A stretch of 64,000 nt of DNA from Streptomyces sp. Tue 6430 (lineage in GTDB: Bacteria; Actinomycetota; Actinomycetes; Streptomycetales; Streptomycetaceae), in NCBI GenBank assembly GCA_021568835.1, contig JAKGSH010000010.1:5456001-5520000 (forward strand), written 5' to 3'. The notes beneath the pieces were generated by a model, which worked only from the letters and a program-made list of their open reading frames with translations, was not told where the DNA came from and did not search any database. Shown here one piece after another: positions 60,512-64,000 of the stretch (the first letter of the stretch is position 1; every line of letters starts with the position of its first letter). The position numbers and the translations under genes were made by a program.

Positions 60512-61243
60512 ATGAGTGACGACGCCCCCACCACCGAGCCCGGCAGGATCCCGAACAAGGGCAAGCTGGCCAAGGACCTCAACGAGGTCATCCGCTACAC
60601 GCTGTGGTCCGTCTTCAAGCTGAAGGACGCCCTTCCCGAGGACCGCGCCGGCTACGCCGACGAGGTCCAGGAGCTGTTCGACCAGCTCGCCGCCAAGGAC
60701 GTCACGGTCCGCGGCACCTACGACCTGTCCGGCCTGCGCGCCGACGCGGACCTGATGATCTGGTGGCACGCCGAGACCAGCGACCAGCTCCAGGAGGCGT
60801 ACAACCTCTTCCGCCGCACCCGGCTGGGCCGCGCCCTGGAGCCGGTCTGGTCGAACATGGCGCTGCACCGCCCCGCCGAGTTCAACCGCTCGCACATCCC
60901 GGCGTTCCTCGCCGACGAGACGCCGCGCGACTACATCAGCGTCTACCCGTTCGTGCGCAGCTACGACTGGTACCTGCTGCCCGACGAGGACCGCCGCCGC
61001 ATGCTCGCCGACCACGGCAAGATGGCCCGCGGCTACCCGGACGTCCGCGCCAACACGGTCGCCTCGTTCTCCCTCGGCGACTACGAGTGGATCCTCGCCT
61101 TCGAGGCCGACGAGCTGTACCGCATCGTCGACCTCATGCGTCACCTGCGCGGCTCCGAGGCGCGGCTGCACGTCCGCGAGGAGGTCCCGTTCTACACGGG
61201 CCGTCGCAAGGACGTCGCCGAACTGGTCGCGGGCCTCGCCTGA
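60512..61243 (+). CDS. hemQ: Coproheme decarboxylase (chlorite-dismutase family)
   Basis: This 243-residue protein converts coproheme to heme b with H2O2. It shows YTLWSVFKLKD, the distal motif YISVYPFVRSYDWYLLP with the reactive Tyr, and the axial His in LADHGKMARGYPDV. ATG at 60512 is preferred by homology (MSDDAP); an ATG at 60503 overlaps the hemY stop as ATGA, so coupling is likely either way. Its stop directly abuts the stop of the convergent peptidase gene (TGATCA) with no space for a terminator. Confidence 0.93.
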   Translation: MSDDAPTTEPGRIPNKGKLAKDLNEVIRYTLWSVFKLKDALPEDRAGYADEVQELFDQLAAKDVTVRGTYDLSGLRADADLMIWWHAETSDQLQEAYNLFRRTRLGRALEPVWSNMALHRPAEFNRSHIPAFLADETPRDYISVYPFVRSYDWYLLPDEDRRRMLADHGKMARGYPDVRANTVASFSLGDYEWILAFEADELYRIVDLMRHLRGSEARLHVREEVPFYTGRRKDVAELVAGLA

Positions 61244-62863
61244 TCAGTGCGCCGGCCGGGCGGCCGCCGCCTTCTCGGCGCGGCCGGCCGGCCGCGGTTC
61301 CGCGTGCGGGGCGCAGGCCGCGCGCCGGGCCGGCAGCCGCCCCTGAAGCAGATAGGCCTCCAGGTGGCCGTTGACGCAGGGGTTCGGTCCGCCCGCGATG
61401 CCGTGGGTGCCGGCGTCGCGCTCCGTCACCAGCACCGAGCCCGTCAGCCGCCGGTGCAGCTCCAGTGCCCCGTCGTAGGGTGCCGCGGCGTCCCGTTCGG
61501 CCGCCAGGATCAGCGTCGCGGGCAGCTCGCCGGGCCCGGTCCGCACGTCCGGCGGCTGCTGCCGGGGCGCCGGCCAGTACGCGCACGGCAGGTTCGCCCA
61601 CACGTTGTCCCAGGTCTCGAACGGCGCCACCCGCGCGAGCCGCGTGTTGTCCCGGTCCCACACCCGGAAGTCCGTCGGCCACGGCCCGTCGTTGCACTCC
61701 ACGGCCGTGTAGACGGCGTTCGCGTTCTCCGCCTCCGCCGCCGCCTCCGGGGCCGGCGCGGCCAGCGCGATCAGCCGCTTCGGATCGCCCTTCAGGTACG
61801 TCGACAGCGCCTCGGCGCGCGACGGCCAGTAGTCGTCGTGGTAACCGGCCTGGAGGAACGCGCCCTGCAACTGCGCGGGCCCCACCTGGCCGCCGGCCGG
61901 CTCGGCGGCCAGCCGCGCCCGCGCCCGCTCGTAACTGCGCAGCACCGCCTGCGGGGTGTCGCCCAGCCCGTACACCCGGTCGTGCCGGGCGACCCACTCG
62001 CGGAAGTCCTCCCAGCGGCTCTCGAACGCCGCCGACTGGCCGAGGTTGTTGCGGTACCAGATCCGCGCCGGGTCCGGGTTCACCGCCGCGTCGAACACCA
62101 TCCGCCGCACGTGGGAGGGGAACAGTGTCGCGTACAGCGCCCCGAAGTAGGTGCCGTACGACGCCCCCATGAACGTCAGCCGGTCCTCGCCCAGCGCGGC
62201 CCGCAGGACGTCCAGGTCGCGGGCGTTGTTCAGCGAGTGGTAGTGCCGCAGCGCGTCGCCCGTCCGCCGCGCGCAGCCCCGCGCGTACGCCTTCGCCCGC
62301 GCGATCCGCTCCCGCTTGTACGCCTCCGAGGGGTGCTCCGGCGCCGGGGCGGGCCCCTTGAAGAAGGTCTTCGGGTCCTCGCAGGACAGCGGGGCCGAGC
62401 GGCCGACCCCGCGCGGGTCGTACCCCACCAGGTCGTAGGCGGCGCCGAGTCGCTTCCACGCGGGAACCATGCCGACCAGCGGGAAGTACAGTCCCGAGGC
62501 GCCCGGCCCGCCCGGGTTGAAGACCAGCGAACCCTGCCGGGGCACGCGGTGCTTGCTGTTGTGCGGGTCGCGGTGGGTGGCCCGGACCCGGCTGACGGCC
62601 AGTCGGAGCTGCTCGCCGTCGGGCCGCGCGTAGTCGAGCGGCACGCTGACGGTGCCGCACTCGATGCCGGCCGGCAGGTCCGGCACGTCGGAGCAGGCGC
62701 CGAAGGCGATGCCCTTCCCCGCGGCCCGCTCGGCGGCGAGCACGACCCCCGTGACACCGGGGACGGCACCAGGGGCGGCACCGGGGGTCCCGCCCGCGGG
62801 GACGGCGGACAGGAGGGTCAGGAGCAGGGCTCCCGTGGCCGAGTGGAGGACGGCGGCTCTCAT
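61244..62863 (-). CDS. Secreted tripeptidyl-aminopeptidase-like hydrolase
   Basis: The secreted alpha/beta hydrolase has 539 residues. Signal peptide LHSATGALLLTLLSAVPAGG; an N-terminal part with FNPGGPGASG; the nucleophile in TFMGASYGTYFGALYA (about residue 205); the Asp in AAERDAAAPYDGA; the His in AGTHGIAGGPNPCVNGHL. The family (SlpD/SlpE, TAP) releases N-terminal tripeptides. GAAGGGAC precedes the ATG. A Lys/Ala tail (RAEKAAAARPAH) ends the protein. Confidence 0.88.
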   Translation of the reverse strand: MRAAVLHSATGALLLTLLSAVPAGGTPGAAPGAVPGVTGVVLAAERAAGKGIAFGACSDVPDLPAGIECGTVSVPLDYARPDGEQLRLAVSRVRATHRDPHNSKHRVPRQGSLVFNPGGPGASGLYFPLVGMVPAWKRLGAAYDLVGYDPRGVGRSAPLSCEDPKTFFKGPAPAPEHPSEAYKRERIARAKAYARGCARRTGDALRHYHSLNNARDLDVLRAALGEDRLTFMGASYGTYFGALYATLFPSHVRRMVFDAAVNPDPARIWYRNNLGQSAAFESRWEDFREWVARHDRVYGLGDTPQAVLRSYERARARLAAEPAGGQVGPAQLQGAFLQAGYHDDYWPSRAEALSTYLKGDPKRLIALAAPAPEAAAEAENANAVYTAVECNDGPWPTDFRVWDRDNTRLARVAPFETWDNVWANLPCAYWPAPRQQPPDVRTGPGELPATLILAAERDAAAPYDGALELHRRLTGSVLVTERDAGTHGIAGGPNPCVNGHLEAYLLQGRLPARRAACAPHAEPRPAGRAEKAAAARPAH

Positions 62864-63021
62864 CGAGTGTCCCTTCGAGGCGCGGCGGCGACAGAAGGGA
62901 TGCTTGGCGCGCCTGTCGGCGAAGGCAAGCACCGCACGAGGGTGTCGGCGCCGATGCCCCTCGTGCGCCCCCGGGGAACCCGGACGCGCCGGGGCGCACG
63001 AGGCCGGCCTCGTGCGCCGGG

Positions 63022-63803
63022 TCAGGAACCGTCGGACGGCGGCGGGCCGGTCGCGGCCGGCGGGAGCGGGTAGCCCGACGGTGAGGACGGGGCGAGCGGC
63101 ACGACCGTTCCCGGGTCGGCGACCGGGCCGGGCGGAGCGGGGGAGCGGGTGACCGGCGGGGTGCCGCCCGCCGCCAGATCCCGGGCGAGGCGGGCGAAGT
63201 CGACGCGGCCGGTGGCCTCCAGGACCTTGATGTGGTCCAGGACCGTGGTGTTGGCGTCGTCGGCGAGGTCGCGCACCAGCACGTTCTGGGTGCCCGCCCG
63301 CACCTGCGCGACGACGGAGAACACCCGGCCGTGCGCGAGGCGCAGGATGTTGGCGAACTCCCGGTCGAAGTCCTCGCCCTGCGCCGCGTCCAGCTCCTCC
63401 AGCCAGTCCTGCTGCTGGTCGGTGGGCTCGTTCGGCAGGGCGAGCCCGAGCTGCGCGGCGACCGTGCGCACCCGCTCGTCCAGGAAGGCGTGCCCCTCGA
63501 CGAGGTGCCGCCCCGCCGTCCGCACGGCCTCGGTCGTGCCCTTGGCCTGCGCCTGCCGGCCCGCCGGCAGCTCCCACAGCCCGGCCAGCCGCACCTTGGT
63601 GACGAAGTCGCGGTCGAGCCCGGACAGCGGCCCGTACGGCGTCGCCACGCTCTCCGCGTTCAGCACGTCGACGCCGGTGCCGGACCGGTCCTCGTAGGAC
63701 CAGAGGGGAAGACCAGCGCGACGAGCGTCGCGGCCAGGCCGACGACGATGAGCCCGGTGCCGCTGAGGATGCCTCTGCCCCTGATCGGGGGTCGGGGTCG
63801 CAT
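63022..63803 (-). CDS. DUF4142-type membrane-anchored protein
   Basis: The protein has about 260 residues. An N-terminal membrane segment (GTGLIVVGLAATLVALVFP) is followed by a helical DUF4142-like domain (LDRDFVTKVRLAGLWELPAG, VEGHAFLDERVRTVAAQLG) and a Pro-rich tail. AGGAGG lies 4 bases before the ATG at 63803. A missing base near 63707 separates the membrane segment from the rest. Function unknown; the fold is ferritin-like in related proteins. Confidence 0.8.
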
Positions 63804-64000
63804 GGTGCCTCCTGCTCACGGCACCGCACGCGCGTGCTTCGGGTGCGGACTTCGGGTGCGGGGTGGGCATATTACTTCGCCCACGGACGCAACTGCCGCC
63901 CGAGGGGCAAAGGTTGCGCCTCGGGCTTTCGGTGTGAAATCCCCTCCGGGAGGAGGCGGCAAAAGGGCGGAAAGCATCGGGAACCGCTCACCGGGGAGGG
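63804..64000. other. Right-end intergenic region with hairpin
   Basis: GCCCGAGG (63898-63905) pairs with CCTCGGGC (63919-63926), followed by TTTC, a possible terminator reading to the right. No gene was seen to the window end. Confidence 0.5.

Overview
The window is high-GC, with strong third-position G/C bias, many GTG starts and purine-rich Shine-Dalgarno sites. This points to an actinomycete, almost certainly a Streptomyces. From about 20.5 kb rightward the gene order (HTH-MurA fusion, acnA, GlcNAc-type ABC transporter, ROK regulator, xylFGH, dxs, fadAB, RNase D, DUF3000, hemE, hemY, hemQ) looks like the conserved chromosome of streptomycetes as I remember it from S. coelicolor. The left 20 kb is accessory.

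Region 1 (1 to about 18 kb) looks like a natural-product gene set. A class I aldolase and a type II dehydroquinate-synthase homologue, translationally coupled, form the two-enzyme module that in grixazone-type pathways makes 3-amino-4-hydroxybenzoate. Around it lie an ANL acyl/aryl ligase, an HpaB-type aromatic hydroxylase with its flavin reductase, a catechol-type O-methyltransferase, a PgaE-like flavin monooxygenase, two Tat-exported bicovalent-FAD oxidases of the berberine-bridge family, an MFS exporter, and a methyl-donor supply pair (metF and adenosine kinase). Two Ada-type metal-binding proteins lie in or beside the set. I infer an aminated, hydroxylated, O-methylated aromatic product. 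The ligase and Ada genes allow, but do not prove, a reactive (diazo or nitroso) product. The set may continue past the left edge, where a cupin gene is cut.

Region 2 (about 18 to 20.5 kb) is a junction holding a small unknown protein, a cupin, and a zinc-alcohol-dehydrogenase relic without its N-terminal domain. A 156-bp palindromic MITE-like element lies further left, directly after the second oxidase gene.

Region 3 (20.5 to 45 kb) holds the HTH-MurA fusion and acnA, flanked by palindromic sites, then a GH92 alpha-mannosidase behind a LacI-type operator, ngcEFG with a DasR-like site on its promoter, rok7B7, xylFGH, dxs and an APC permease. A perfect CebR-type box sits in front of no gene.

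Region 4 (45 to 64 kb) holds fadAB, RNase D, an atypical response regulator, the coproporphyrin-branch heme genes hemE, hemY and hemQ, a rhomboid protease, a CoA-disulfide-reductase-like flavoprotein beside a decayed ArsR gene, a secreted peptidase and two envelope proteins.

About twenty otherwise intact genes are each broken by what looks like one missing base (two in metF), always in the same direction. This is most simply read as consensus error in the assembly. Gene spans below are given as restored reading frames, and each break is noted.
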